A DNA stretch of 64,000 bases from Chitinophaga cymbidii (GCF_007992715.1 NZ_BKAU01000005.1:434001-498000), one strand, 5' to 3'. Positions 51,196-61,031 are shown, counted from the first letter of the stretch. A program made the numbers and translations. The notes: generated by a model not told the origin, from the sequence alone.

Positions 51196-53049
51196 ATGAA
51201 AAAGAATCAAACTATTATAAGCTTGACGGCAGTGTTGGCAGGTGTCATCATTTTTGCAACATCCTGCGTAAAAGACCTGCTCGATCAGCAACCAACGACA
51301 GACCTGGGCGCCAACGCCTTCTGGAAAACAGAAGCGGACGCCACCATCGCATTGATGGGCGCGTATGCGGACGTACGCCCGCTGTTCGACCGTGATTATT
51401 ATTTTGACGGGCACGGTGAATATGTGCGGAACCGCGGCAACGCCGTAACGAACGGCAATCTTCAGAGAGGAGATGCCTATCATGCCAGCTCGGCCAGCAG
51501 TGCGTATGCCCCTTCGGGTTATGGTCAGTATTTCGACAAGATGTACCGTTACCTGTATGGCGGCGTCACCCGTACGAACTATGTGATAGAAAATGTACAG
51601 CGCATGCTGCCCAATGCCACGGCCACTTCTTTGCCGGAACTGGAAAGAGTGATCGGCGAAGCGCGCCTGCTGCGCGGAATGATATATTTCCGGCTGATCT
51701 CCATGTGGGGAGATGTGCCTTACTTCAGCAAGGTGATCAACAGCAATGCGGAAGTGGCGGATCTGGCGAGATTGCCGATCGGCCAGGTGAAAGATTCCAT
51801 CATCGCGGATTTTGACTACGCATTTGACAAGTTGCCGCCGGATGCATCCGAGCCGGGCCGCGCTTCCAAACCGGCTGCGCTCGCGTTCCGCGGAAAGCTG
51901 CAGCTGTACTGGGCCTGCTGGAACCAGTTCGGATGGCCTGAACTGCAGGGCTTCGTACCGGACGCCGCCGCAGCTACTGCCGCATACAATGCCGCGGCGG
52001 AAGATTTCCGCAAAGTGATCAATGACTACGGACTGGAATTGTTCCGTGGCGGTGAACCGGGAGAGATCGATCCCCCCGGCCTGGCGGAGAAGCTGCCGAA
52101 CTATTACTACCTCTTCACGCCAATCGCCAACGGAGACCCCGAGATCATCATGAGTTTCGCTCACGGCGGTACCGGCACCAACCAGGGAGAAGAGCTGATG
52201 AGGGATTTCGCGGGCCGTAACCACGAAGGCTCCCAGTGCTGGATCACGCCGCGTTATGAAATAGCGGACCGCTACCAACTTATCTCCACCGGCGATTTTG
52301 CGCCGCCGCTGATACCCATGAACCCCGCCACGCCCGGCGCCAGAACGGCCGACCGCTCTGCCGTTAATCCGCAAAGCTATGTGGACCGGGACTACCGCAT
52401 GAAGTCCACCATCCAGTGGGATTACGAAATGAGCCTCGGCTTCGCCTCGCTGAAAGTCACCAACTGGGTGCCCTGGATATACAAAGCCGGCAACCAGGAA
52501 GTGATCATCAACGGTGAAAAATACATTTCCTATAATACGGACGGCAGCAACTCCGGCTATGTATTCCGCAAGTTCGTGCGCAATACGCCGGGCCTCGGCC
52601 GCAGCGACGGGAACTACGCCTGGCCTGTGATGCGCCTGGCGGATGTGTACCTCATGTACGCCGAAGCCACCAACGCCGTGAACGGCCCGCAGCCGGACGC
52701 GATCAACCTGCTGAACAAGATCCGCCACCGCGGTAATCTTCCGCCATTAAGCGGTACGAAAACGGCGAACAAGGAAGTGTTCTTCGACGCCATTGAGCAG
52801 GAAAGGATCATTGAGCTGATCGGTGAAGGCCATCGTGGATTCGATCTCCGCCGCTGGAGAGCGCTGGAAAGAGTGTGGGGCCCGCCGTACGGAGATGCCG
52901 TGCTGCGGATCGATACGCATGGCGAGATCGTGAGCCGCTATTACCAGAACACGCCTGAAAGAACGTACCAGCAAAACTACATCTTCAGGATACCGCCAGG
53001 TGAGCGGGACCGTAACCCGAAGCTCACACAGAACACACCCTGGTTATAA
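51196..53049 (+). CDS. SusD-family glycan-binding lipoprotein
   Basis: 617 residues with a lipobox in VIIFATSC. The N-terminal LLDQQPTTDLGANAFWKTE, the helical scaffold (RLLRGMIYFRLISMWGDVPYF region), ADVYLMYAEATNAVNG and the C-terminal ELIGEGHRGFDLRRW are typical RagB/SusD signatures. It binds the polysaccharide at the surface and acts as lid of the SusC channel. It is cotranscribed with SusC. The length is slightly above the family average. Confidence 0.95.
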   Translation: MKKNQTIISLTAVLAGVIIFATSCVKDLLDQQPTTDLGANAFWKTEADATIALMGAYADVRPLFDRDYYFDGHGEYVRNRGNAVTNGNLQRGDAYHASSASSAYAPSGYGQYFDKMYRYLYGGVTRTNYVIENVQRMLPNATATSLPELERVIGEARLLRGMIYFRLISMWGDVPYFSKVINSNAEVADLARLPIGQVKDSIIADFDYAFDKLPPDASEPGRASKPAALAFRGKLQLYWACWNQFGWPELQGFVPDAAAATAAYNAAAEDFRKVINDYGLELFRGGEPGEIDPPGLAEKLPNYYYLFTPIANGDPEIIMSFAHGGTGTNQGEELMRDFAGRNHEGSQCWITPRYEIADRYQLISTGDFAPPLIPMNPATPGARTADRSAVNPQSYVDRDYRMKSTIQWDYEMSLGFASLKVTNWVPWIYKAGNQEVIINGEKYISYNTDGSNSGYVFRKFVRNTPGLGRSDGNYAWPVMRLADVYLMYAEATNAVNGPQPDAINLLNKIRHRGNLPPLSGTKTANKEVFFDAIEQERIIELIGEGHRGFDLRRWRALERVWGPPYGDAVLRIDTHGEIVSRYYQNTPERTYQQNYIFRIPPGERDRNPKLTQNTPWL

Positions 53050-53057
53050 CCTAAAAC

Positions 53058-53471
53058 ATGAAAGAGATGAAAAGACATATGAAAATAATCGTGGCCGTCC
53101 TCCTGGCGGCACTGGCCTGGGCAGGATGCAAAAAAGAACATCCGGTGGATGAGGACGGGCTGCTGATCACCAACCGCGCGGAATGTTATGTGAGTGATTT
53201 CGACCTGTGGGGAGCGGACCATCAGACCGTGAGAACGAAAAATCCAACGATCGATACAGTCGCCTGCACCATCAATATAGAAGTGTTCTTCGGCACCGAT
53301 CTCCGGAACCTCTACCCGCGGTTCTCCCTGGTAACGGACGCGAAGCTGGACCCGAAAATAGCCGGTAAAACGGATTTCTCCGACCTCGCCAACCCGCGGC
53401 AATACACGGTAGTGTCCGGCAACAGACAGGTACGGAAAACATATACCGTTCTTGTTTCCGTTCAGCAATAG
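53058..53471 (+). CDS. Small DUF5018-like surface lipoprotein
   Basis: 137 residues. Three in-frame ATGs are near the start (53058, 53067, 53079); all yield a lipoprotein signal ending in LAWAGC. The mature part resembles the DUF5018 fold common in polysaccharide-utilization loci: NIEVFFGTDLRNLYPRFSL, PKIAGKTDFSDLANPRQYTV and the ending RKTYTVLVSV. It probably takes part in surface glycan binding beside SusD. Same operon; 8 bases after SusD. Confidence 0.78.
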   Translation: MKEMKRHMKIIVAVLLAALAWAGCKKEHPVDEDGLLITNRAECYVSDFDLWGADHQTVRTKNPTIDTVACTINIEVFFGTDLRNLYPRFSLVTDAKLDPKIAGKTDFSDLANPRQYTVVSGNRQVRKTYTVLVSVQQ

Positions 53472-53495
53472 TTTGTAATACTTAAATCAACGATT

Positions 53496-54485
53496 ATGTC
53501 ATTCAGATCATTTTTATATATATCATTCTGCCTGCCATTACTGCTGGCGGCAGGATGCAAGGATGATGACTATGCATTGCCCACGCCGCAGAGCGGGTTG
53601 CAGAACGATGCGATCAAGCGCACGCTGGGGCCGAATGTAATAGGGCTTAACATCGAGTTTGCCTACGCCATGGCCATCCTGCCGGATCAGGGCAAGCTGG
53701 TTTCCGCGCAGGCGGAAGCATCAATCGCCGGCGCCACGGGAACGTACCTGGAACACCGTTCGTTCTTCACCGATCCCAACGGCGGCATAGACACCGGCGT
53801 ACCGGTAGCGGAACCTTCCACCACCAACGGCACTACTACCAGCGTGACTTTCAACAAAGACACCAGCGCCGCCACTCTCCGCTATTTTTACCGGATACCG
53901 GAAGAAGCGCGCGGGAAAACGGTCAACTTCACCTTCTCCGCTAAAAGCAGCAACGGCGAAGCGGTGTCCCTTTCCATGGGGCCTTACACCATCTCTAAAA
54001 TGGATATGAAGCTGGACATGGCGGCAACAGACGCCGCGGCCTGTTATATTTCCATTGAGGACATGGCGGTCTACACCGCCGCGGAAGCCACCGCCAACCC
54101 GGAGAAGATAGATCTCGTGTATCTCTACCGTACACCAGCCGGATTGACCTTCAATCACGCACTGGTTGCACCTGCCGCAGATCCGCAATATCTTCCGGGT
54201 GTTACGCTGCCCGCGGGTGTTGACAGGAATACGAAGATCATCAAGACCTGGGCCCTGCGGGACAGACACCTCGCCCGGCTCGAATTCGGTATCTATATCG
54301 ATGATCCGGACTTCGAGCAGAAAAGTTTCACCGACGCGCCCAACTTCGCCGTCAACCTGAAGAAAGAAGCGGGCGCATGGGTGGAAACGGCGGACGGGAA
54401 ATACCGGGCCTACATTTTCGTCAACAATGTCAACAACGGCTCAAAAACCGCAACGATCAGCATGAAGCGCTATACCATGCAATAA
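53496..54485 (+). CDS. Surface lipoprotein, DUF4466-like glycan-binding protein
   Basis: 329 residues with a lipobox in LLLAAGC. The body is beta-rich with two repeated immunoglobulin-like parts (NVIGLNIEFAYAMAIL ... FYRIPEEARGKTVNFTFSAK and ACYISIEDMAVYTAAEA). The final ~40 residues YRAYIFVNNVNNGSKTATI match DUF4466-type lipoproteins that accompany heparin or alginate loci in Bacteroides. It probably serves as surface glycan-binding protein. Last gene before a strong terminator. Family assignment is moderate. Confidence 0.72.
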   Translation: MSFRSFLYISFCLPLLLAAGCKDDDYALPTPQSGLQNDAIKRTLGPNVIGLNIEFAYAMAILPDQGKLVSAQAEASIAGATGTYLEHRSFFTDPNGGIDTGVPVAEPSTTNGTTTSVTFNKDTSAATLRYFYRIPEEARGKTVNFTFSAKSSNGEAVSLSMGPYTISKMDMKLDMAATDAAACYISIEDMAVYTAAEATANPEKIDLVYLYRTPAGLTFNHALVAPAADPQYLPGVTLPAGVDRNTKIIKTWALRDRHLARLEFGIYIDDPDFEQKSFTDAPNFAVNLKKEAGAWVETADGKYRAYIFVNNVNNGSKTATISMKRYTMQ

Positions 54486-54496
54486 ACATCATCAGA

Positions 54497-54536
54497 AAAT
54501 ACAGGGGCTGTCCGAACACGGCCCCTGTATTTGCAT
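54497..54536 (+). terminator. Intrinsic terminator within the locus
   Basis: A 12-bp perfect stem (54497-54508 with 54521-54532) ends in TTGCATTTT. It separates the binding and import genes from the lyase genes, so the latter may be expressed at a lower level or from their own promoter. Confidence 0.82.
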
Positions 54537-54550
54537 TTTAATGAAACGTT

Positions 54551-55741
54551 ATGCAAAAGTTACTATCATTCCTGCTGCTGTTTTGCTCATTGTCCGCTGT
54601 CAGCGCCGGTCCCCCGACCTTTCTGCTGAAGCCGGAGGTGCTGCTCGCATCCAGGGAAAAAATAAAGCAGGGCGATCCTGTTATGAAGCAGGCGCTGGCC
54701 ACTTTGCTGAAAGACGCGGACAAAGCGCTCACACAGGGGCCTTACTCCGTTACGTATAAAAGCAAGGCCCCCGCAAGCGGCGACAAACATGATTACATGA
54801 GCGTGGGGCCTTACTGGTGGCCGGATCCCACGAAGGCGGACGGACTGCCTTACATCCGGAAAGACGGCCAGGTGAACCCCGAGCGGTACGCCATCCGCGA
54901 TGCGGAATATCACAACGCCTTATGTAAGGATGTGTACACATTGGGATTGGCCTGGTTCTTTACCGCCGATGAAAAATACGCCGCGCATGCGGCAAAGCTG
55001 CTGCGCACCTGGTTCCTCGATCCGTCCACCCGCATGAACCCGCACCTCAATTTCGGTCAGGCTATTCCGGGCCGCACGGATGGAAGAGGCATTGGCATTA
55101 TCGACACGCGGAACCTTGCAAAACTGATCGACGGTGTTCAGCTGCTAAAGAACTCCTCCGCGCTGAAACCTTCGGAGTATGCGGGTATACAATCATGGTA
55201 CCGGGATTTTCTGCAATGGATGCGCACCAGTCCCATCGGACTGGACGAAGCGGACGAGCACAACAACCACGGCACCTGGTACGACGTGCAGACCGTAGCG
55301 ATGGCGCTGTTCACGGAACAGCCCGCGCTGGCAAAACAGCTGCTGGAAGAGCAGACCGAAAAGCGTATCGAAAGTCAGCTGAAGGAAGACGGCAGCCAGC
55401 CGCACGAGCTGGCCCGCACCTTGTCATGGAGCTATTCGCAGATGAACCTGAAAGGATTTTTTGAGCTGGCGATGCTGGCGGAAAATGTGGGCATCGATCT
55501 GTGGAATTTTGAATCCCCCGGCAAAAAAAGCCTACGCAAAGCCTACGCCTGGATGTTGCCGTACGCGGCCGGTGAAAAAGACTGGAAACATCAGCAGATC
55601 AAGCCGGCGGACCATAAAGGTTACCTTGAGCTGTCCGCCGTCGCCGGCAAAAAGTTCCCCAGCGTGGACCAGCAACCGCTGCACAACCGCTACAAGGATT
55701 TTCACAATGATATGATGACCCTTACGGAATGGACATTCTGA
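54551..55741 (+). CDS. Alginate-lyase-superfamily enzyme
   Basis: 396 residues with a signal peptide (LLSFLLLFCSLSAVSAG). The alpha-barrel family of alginate lyases (PL5/PL38-like) is recognised from YMSVGPYWWPDPT, the active-site DEHNNHGTWYDVQTVAMA with Asn-His, and the Arg/Tyr motif LARTLSWSYSQMNLKGF. It cleaves a uronic-acid polymer such as alginate or glucuronan by beta-elimination. PL38 is my best guess from the length. Periplasmic. First of three lyase genes; the next is 16 bases away. Confidence 0.85.
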   Translation: MQKLLSFLLLFCSLSAVSAGPPTFLLKPEVLLASREKIKQGDPVMKQALATLLKDADKALTQGPYSVTYKSKAPASGDKHDYMSVGPYWWPDPTKADGLPYIRKDGQVNPERYAIRDAEYHNALCKDVYTLGLAWFFTADEKYAAHAAKLLRTWFLDPSTRMNPHLNFGQAIPGRTDGRGIGIIDTRNLAKLIDGVQLLKNSSALKPSEYAGIQSWYRDFLQWMRTSPIGLDEADEHNNHGTWYDVQTVAMALFTEQPALAKQLLEEQTEKRIESQLKEDGSQPHELARTLSWSYSQMNLKGFFELAMLAENVGIDLWNFESPGKKSLRKAYAWMLPYAAGEKDWKHQQIKPADHKGYLELSAVAGKKFPSVDQQPLHNRYKDFHNDMMTLTEWTF

Positions 55742-55757
55742 TCAAAAAATAACGACC

Positions 55758-57611
55758 ATGCGCTACTTTTTTTTATCGCTCCTTATCCTGTGCACGACCG
55801 CTTCATCCGGACAGGAACCGCTGCTGGCCGGCCTCCGCAAAGAACATCCGCGGCTGATCGCCACAACGGATGATTTCAAAAGGATCGCCGCCGCGAAAGA
55901 AACGGATGATTATATGAAAACCGCGTATGCAAAACTGTATGCGCAGGGCGAAGAGCTGCTGAAAGCTCCACCGTCCATTTACGTGATCCCCGACGGCAAA
56001 CGCCTGCTGGCTACCAGCAGAAGGGTAGTGGACCGCGTAGCCACCCTCGCGCTGCTGTACAATGTTTCCGGCGAAGAACGTTTTGCCGCGCGCGCCTGGA
56101 ATGAGCTGCTGGCCGCCTCGCAGTTCCCGGACTGGAATCCTACGCACTTCCTGGATGTGGGGGAGATGACGTATGCGTTTGCGATCGGGTACGACTGGCT
56201 TTTTCATTATCTCGATAAAGACCGGCGGAAGATCATCCGCTCCGCGATCATCGAAAAAGGATTATCACATGCGCTGCTGGCTTACCAGGGCTTGGCTACC
56301 CGGGAAACCAGCTGGTGGCCCAAAGTGCCGCATAACTGGAACCAGGTGTGTAACGGCGGCATTGGCGTGGGCGCACTGGCTATTGCGGATGAAGAGCCGA
56401 AGCTGGCGAATGAAATATTGAAATATGTGGTGGAATACCTCCCGCTGGCCATGCATCATTTTGCGCCGGACGGCGCCTGGAATGAAGGGCCCGGCTACTG
56501 GAACTACGCCACCCGCTACAACGTGGCGATCATCGCCGCCATGCAAAGCGCGCTGGGAAAGGATTTTGGCCTTTCAGCCATAGAAGGCTTTTCCAAAACC
56601 GGCCTGTTCCCCTTATATCTGAACAGTCCCATTAACCGCTCTTTCAATTATGCGGATGGCGGTGACAGCCCCATCAAGGGCGCACAGCTATACTGGTTCG
56701 CCAAACGGTTTAACCAGCCGGAAGTTGCGCAATACCTGCACAGTTTCCAGGTGGCCGATCCTTTTGCATTGCTCTGGTATGATGCCGCCCTGCTGCGATC
56801 AGCGCCGCAACTGCCGCCGGACGGATATTTTCGTATAGCCGAGGTTGCTTCCATGCGCAGCCGGTGGAACGATCCCGATGCTACATTTATATCTTTCAAA
56901 GCCGGGGATAACAAGGCCAATCACAGTCACCTCGACCTCGGCAGCTTCATCCTCGACGCACAGGGCGAGCGTTGGGTGGTAGACCTCGGGGCGGATAACT
57001 ATAACATGCCCGGATATTTCAATTCCGCCAAAGGCGGCAAACGCTGGGAGTATTACCGCAACCGCGCGGAAGCGCACAATACAGTGTTGATCAACCCCGG
57101 TAAGGAAGAAGATCAGGACCCGCGCGCCGAAGCGAAGATCACAGCATTCAAAAGCCGGAACGACGCGGCTTACGCCGTCATGGACCTCACGCCTGCTTAT
57201 GCAACGCAGGCCACATCCGTGAAGCGCGGCATTGCGCTGCTGAAGAAAACCGGCGCGGTGATCATACAGGATGAGATCGCCAGCGCCCGGCCTTCCGATA
57301 TTTACTGGTTCGCACATACGAAAGCGGAGGTGTCGCTCGGCCGCAATAAAAGAACCGCTACGTTCTCGCAAAACGGGAAGCAATATACCGCCACCTTGCT
57401 GGCGCCCGCCGGCGCGGCTTTCAGCGTGATGCCGGCCACGCCGCTGCCATCTTCCCCCGATCCGGAGGAAGACAATCCGAACAAAGGCATTTCCAAACTG
57501 ACCGTGCATCTGCCGGCGGCAGCAACAGCGCGGATTGTGGTGGCATTTCATGCCGGCGGCAAAGTACAGGACAGTCCATTTACACAACCACTCGAAAAAT
57601 GGGAAAAATGA
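55758..57611 (+). CDS. Heparinase II/III-family polysaccharide lyase
   Basis: 617 residues with a signal peptide. The alpha-toroid domain contains KVPHNWNQVCNGGIGVGALA with the catalytic Asn/His region and HHFAPDGAWNEGPGYWNY. The beta-sheet domain has NHSHLDLGSFILD and WVVDLGADNY, both characteristic of PF07940 heparinase II/III, plus EAHNTVLINPG. It belongs to the PL12/PL15/PL21-type group that acts on uronate-containing polysaccharides or oligosaccharides. Its stop codon overlaps the next start. Exact substrate cannot be told. Confidence 0.88.
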   Translation: MRYFFLSLLILCTTASSGQEPLLAGLRKEHPRLIATTDDFKRIAAAKETDDYMKTAYAKLYAQGEELLKAPPSIYVIPDGKRLLATSRRVVDRVATLALLYNVSGEERFAARAWNELLAASQFPDWNPTHFLDVGEMTYAFAIGYDWLFHYLDKDRRKIIRSAIIEKGLSHALLAYQGLATRETSWWPKVPHNWNQVCNGGIGVGALAIADEEPKLANEILKYVVEYLPLAMHHFAPDGAWNEGPGYWNYATRYNVAIIAAMQSALGKDFGLSAIEGFSKTGLFPLYLNSPINRSFNYADGGDSPIKGAQLYWFAKRFNQPEVAQYLHSFQVADPFALLWYDAALLRSAPQLPPDGYFRIAEVASMRSRWNDPDATFISFKAGDNKANHSHLDLGSFILDAQGERWVVDLGADNYNMPGYFNSAKGGKRWEYYRNRAEAHNTVLINPGKEEDQDPRAEAKITAFKSRNDAAYAVMDLTPAYATQATSVKRGIALLKKTGAVIIQDEIASARPSDIYWFAHTKAEVSLGRNKRTATFSQNGKQYTATLLAPAGAAFSVMPATPLPSSPDPEEDNPNKGISKLTVHLPAAATARIVVAFHAGGKVQDSPFTQPLEKWEK

Positions 57612-59545
57612 CAAGAATATTTTTACTGGCCTGCCTGCTGCTGGCAGGTTATGCGCCCGTAAACGCACAGCAGCAGAACCTGCTCAGCGGCAGGTTCACG
57701 CCCGCGCAACTGGCCGGAGTACTGGTGCCGCAGGCGGAATGGAAACCTTTTCCGCGCGCGGGAGATCAGGCCGGATGGGCCAAAGCCGATCCTGAAACCA
57801 TAAAGGCCATTGTACGACGAGCGGAAGGATTTTTGAAATTCAACTGGCCCGGCATTCCCGCCGTCAAATCCATGCTCATCGCGCGCACTGGCAACAGGAG
57901 CGAATACGAACACATCAGCTTTCAAAAGCGGCAGGTGCTGGGTGTGCTGATCATCGCGGAAGCATACGAGAACAAAGGCCGTTTCACAGACCAGATCATC
58001 AACGGCATATGGTCCATCTGCGAGGAATCTTTTTGGGGCGCTTCGGCACATCTGCCTAAAGGGAAGGAGTACGGCGGACTGGTGGATGTGTCCGCCCCAT
58101 TTGTAGACCTCTTCGCGGCGGAAACAGCTACTTATCTCGCCTGGGCGGATTACCTGCTGGGCGATCAGCTGGACGCGGTATCGCCACAGGTGCGGAAGCG
58201 TATCTATTACGAAACGAACCGCCGCATTTTTCAGCCGCTGATGACGAAACGCCACGGCTGGATGGCCGCCAACGCCGCCGGGCGCCGCCCTAACAACTGG
58301 AATCCCTGGATCTGCTCCAACTGGCTCAACGCCTTGCTGCTGCTGGAAAAGAACGATACGCTGCGCGTGGCGGGCATCAACAAAATGCTGCATGTGCTGG
58401 ATGCGTTCCTGAACCCGCATCCGCTGGACGGCGGCTGCGATGAGGGGCCGGGCTACTGGGGGGCTGCCGCCGCATCGCTGTACGATAACCTGTCCCTGCT
58501 CAACCTCGCCAGCAACAACGCCTTTGATTATGCGTACAAGGACGAGAAAGTGCGCAACATGGGTCAGTTCATCTACAAGGCGCAGATCAGCGAACAGTAT
58601 TTCATCAACTTCGCGGACGCCTCGCCCAAACCGGGCATGGCCGGAAGCATGATCTACCGCTACGGCAAAGCCATACAGGACCCCGCCATGATGAAGTTCG
58701 GCGCTTACTACCTGAAGAACGACGACAAGGCGAACCTCGGCAGGTTCCACTTTTTCCGCAATTTCTTCTCCATGTTCATGCAGGATGAATTTAACAGCGC
58801 GGAAAAAGGACTGCCATATCCCGCGGATACCTGGTGGCCGGACTTGCAGGTGATGGCCTCGCGCGATAAAGCGGGCAGCACCGGCGGTTTCTTTGTGGCC
58901 GCAAAAGGCGGTAACAACGATGAAAGCCATAATCATAACGACATCGGCAACTACGTGGTGTATTACAATGGCCTGCCCCTGCTGATCGATATCGGCAGCG
59001 GCACTTATACGGAAAAGACCTTCAGCTCCAGGCGGTATGATATCTGGTACAACTGCTCCGATTTTCATAACGTTCCTACCGTGAACGGGCACACGCAGCC
59101 GCCCGGCGCACGGTTCAAGGCAACGGCCGTTGCTTACCGCTCCGGCCGCTCCTTCAGCGAAATGACCATGGACATTGCCCCGTCATACCCCGCTGATGCG
59201 GGTATCAGCAAATGGCAGCGGCAGGTGCGGCTGAACAAGGGAAAGAACGTGGTGGTGGAAGATATGTTCGAGCTGAAAAAGAACGAAGGGATCACGCAGC
59301 ATTTGATGACCTGCTATCCCGCGGAGCCCGTGAAACCCGGCGTACTGGTGATCCATTACAAGTCGAAAGACTTTTATGTGCATTATCCCGAAACGCTGAC
59401 CGTAGCAGTGGAAAAAGTGCCGCTGGTGGCCGCGGAAGACGAAGGCATCCGCCGGAACTGGGGTGATAATATTTACCGCATCAATTTCCAAAGCAATGGC
59501 GGCAAGCTGAAGGACAAAATGACTTTTACGATCGCGGAGCAATAA
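57608..59545 (+). CDS. Second heparinase II/III-family polysaccharide lyase
   Basis: About 645 residues. ATG at 57608 overlaps the preceding TGA (ATGA) and has GGGA five bases upstream; ATG at 57599 is an alternative. Signal peptide IFLLACLLLAGYAPVNAQ. The toroid part carries NNWNPWICSNWLNALLL and PHPLDGGCDEGPGYWGA, and the beta domain HNHNDIGNYVVYYNGLPLL and DFHNVPTVNGHTQ, again heparinase II/III signatures but divergent from the gene before it. Two members of the family in tandem suggest successive steps, or two linkage specificities, on the same polysaccharide. Periplasmic. Confidence 0.87.
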   Translation: MTRIFLLACLLLAGYAPVNAQQQNLLSGRFTPAQLAGVLVPQAEWKPFPRAGDQAGWAKADPETIKAIVRRAEGFLKFNWPGIPAVKSMLIARTGNRSEYEHISFQKRQVLGVLIIAEAYENKGRFTDQIINGIWSICEESFWGASAHLPKGKEYGGLVDVSAPFVDLFAAETATYLAWADYLLGDQLDAVSPQVRKRIYYETNRRIFQPLMTKRHGWMAANAAGRRPNNWNPWICSNWLNALLLLEKNDTLRVAGINKMLHVLDAFLNPHPLDGGCDEGPGYWGAAAASLYDNLSLLNLASNNAFDYAYKDEKVRNMGQFIYKAQISEQYFINFADASPKPGMAGSMIYRYGKAIQDPAMMKFGAYYLKNDDKANLGRFHFFRNFFSMFMQDEFNSAEKGLPYPADTWWPDLQVMASRDKAGSTGGFFVAAKGGNNDESHNHNDIGNYVVYYNGLPLLIDIGSGTYTEKTFSSRRYDIWYNCSDFHNVPTVNGHTQPPGARFKATAVAYRSGRSFSEMTMDIAPSYPADAGISKWQRQVRLNKGKNVVVEDMFELKKNEGITQHLMTCYPAEPVKPGVLVIHYKSKDFYVHYPETLTVAVEKVPLVAAEDEGIRRNWGDNIYRINFQSNGGKLKDKMTFTIAEQ

Positions 59546-59580
59546 TTGTGGAAATCCTTTCCGGCTGCATCTCTACAGGC

Positions 59581-60000
59581 ATGAAGCTGGTAAAAGGGAA
59601 GAACAATTATTTTATTATGCTCACGGCCTTCTGGCTGCTGGCCATCACCGCGGTCTGCATAACCATCGCCTACACCATGCGGTACGACCGGCCGAAGTGG
59701 CGGAGCGTGAAAGCGGTAATGTCCTGGCACCCGGCGCTGCGTTGCCCTCCCCGGAGTTATGCCCATATCAGCCTGACCGGAAATGAAATAACGGACGCGA
59801 TAAAGCTCGATATGGCAAGGACAGGCATGCGCAGGATTTTAATGGAAATGGATACCATCCACGGTATCCATTTCCATTTTGGTGACAGTGCCCGCTACAA
59901 AACGCTCATACGGGTGATGGACATGCTCCGGCAGGAGAAAGCGGAAAGTTATCTGCAGGACAGTGACGGCATCCGTTTCCTGTATGTATCAGAGGAATGA
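59581..60000 (+). CDS. Single-pass membrane protein of unknown function
   Basis: About 139 residues. One N-terminal membrane helix (FIMLTAFWLLAITAVCITIA) is followed by a soluble domain outside with IHGIHFHFGDSARYKTLIRV and RQEKAESYLQDSDGIRF. The layout resembles ExbD/TolR proteins (one helix plus a small periplasmic alpha/beta domain), but the helix lacks the conserved Asp, so I do not assign it. ATG at 59581 is preferred to the GTG at 59548. It lies between the lyase locus and rpiA, 16 bases before the latter. Confidence 0.65.
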   Translation: MKLVKGKNNYFIMLTAFWLLAITAVCITIAYTMRYDRPKWRSVKAVMSWHPALRCPPRSYAHISLTGNEITDAIKLDMARTGMRRILMEMDTIHGIHFHFGDSARYKTLIRVMDMLRQEKAESYLQDSDGIRFLYVSEE

Positions 60001-60016
60001 CCTAAATTAGCACATC

Positions 60017-60709
60017 ATGTCATCATCCACCGAACAGGAAAAAAAGAACGCCGCCCGCGAAGCCGTGAAGCTGATCCGCGATCACCAGGTAGTGGGCCTG
60101 GGCACCGGCTCTACGGCAGTGCTGGCCATTCACGAGATCGGTGAAAGAGTACGGCAGGGGCTTGTGATACAGGGCGTGCCTACGTCCAACAGCACGGCGG
60201 CGCTGGCCCGGGAGCTGTCCATTCCCCTGGTGGATATCAATTCCGTGGCGCACATCGACATTACCATAGACGGCGCGGACGAATTCACGAAGGAGCTGCA
60301 TCTTATCAAAGGCGGCGGTGGAGCTTTGCTCCGGGAGAAGATCGTGGCGGTGAAGACCTTGCAGGAGGTGATCATCGCGGATGCCTCGAAATACGTGGAG
60401 CGGCTTGGCAGATTCAGGTTGCCGGTGGAAGTGATACCCTTTGCCTCGGGGTACGTGTTGCATGAGCTGGAAAAGCTCAACGGCAAGGGGGAGGTGAGGG
60501 GAGCGCCTTTTGTGACGGATGAAGGCAATTATATCATCGATGTGGATTTTAAAACGATCGAAGATCCGGTGCGGCTGTCTGCCCGGCTGAAAAATATCAC
60601 CGGCGTTGTGGAACATGGCCTGTTCACCGGTCTGGCTGAAAGAGTGCTGATGGGAACGGGGGACAAGGTGCAGGTTTTCTTAAAACAGAACAGTACATTT
60701 ACAGCATGA
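60017..60709 (+). CDS. rpiA: Ribose-5-phosphate isomerase A
   Basis: 230 residues, the usual RpiA length. Recognised from VGLGTGSTAVLAI near the N-terminus, the catalytic region DITIDGADEF, LIKGGGGALLREK, and VEHGLFTGLAERVLMG. It interconverts ribose-5-phosphate and ribulose-5-phosphate in the non-oxidative pentose phosphate pathway, in the cytoplasm. The stop overlaps the start of the SelW-like gene (ATGA), so the two are coupled. Confidence 0.96.
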   Translation: MSSSTEQEKKNAAREAVKLIRDHQVVGLGTGSTAVLAIHEIGERVRQGLVIQGVPTSNSTAALARELSIPLVDINSVAHIDITIDGADEFTKELHLIKGGGGALLREKIVAVKTLQEVIIADASKYVERLGRFRLPVEVIPFASGYVLHELEKLNGKGEVRGAPFVTDEGNYIIDVDFKTIEDPVRLSARLKNITGVVEHGLFTGLAERVLMGTGDKVQVFLKQNSTFTA

Positions 60710-60993
60710 AACCAGTTATCACTATCTCATATTGCCCGAAATGCGGCTGGCTGCTGCGCGCCGCTTACATGGCGCAGGAGCTGCTCACTACTTTTGAAGA
60801 AGACCTCGCCGGCGTTACCCTGCAACCCGCTGAAATTGCCGGCAGCTACCAGATAAGGGTAGGGGAAGACATTGTATTTGACCGGAAAAGGGAAGGTCAT
60901 TTTCTGGAGATCAAGGAAGTGAAGCAACTGGTGCGCGACAAGGTCAACCCCGGCAAGAGCCTCGGGCATGCGGACCGGAAGCCTGCGCAGTAA
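60706..60993 (+). CDS. SelT/SelW/SelH-family (Rdx) thiol protein
   Basis: 95 residues with the family redox motif SYCPKCGW near the N-terminus; both positions are Cys, with no selenocysteine. The later FDRKREGHFLEIKEVKQLVR fits the Rdx fold, in which GxFP/E residues close the thioredoxin-like sheet. It is a small cytoplasmic thiol-redox protein of unclear substrate. Coupled to rpiA by a 4-base overlap. The C-terminal ~15 residues are loose and charged. Confidence 0.88.
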   Translation: MKPVITISYCPKCGWLLRAAYMAQELLTTFEEDLAGVTLQPAEIAGSYQIRVGEDIVFDRKREGHFLEIKEVKQLVRDKVNPGKSLGHADRKPAQ

Positions 60994-61031
60994 TACTGTT
61001 ATTTTGTATCCTGAACCAATAATTTCTACTT

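Noticed and set aside
50422..52728. 768-codon open frame on the minus strand across SusC and SusD
   Set aside because: Both plus-strand genes are unmistakable; this is the GC-rich codon shadow of them and shows no domain.
57623..59092. 489-codon open frame opposite the last lyase gene
   Set aside because: Lies entirely within a well-supported lyase and has no recognisable domain.
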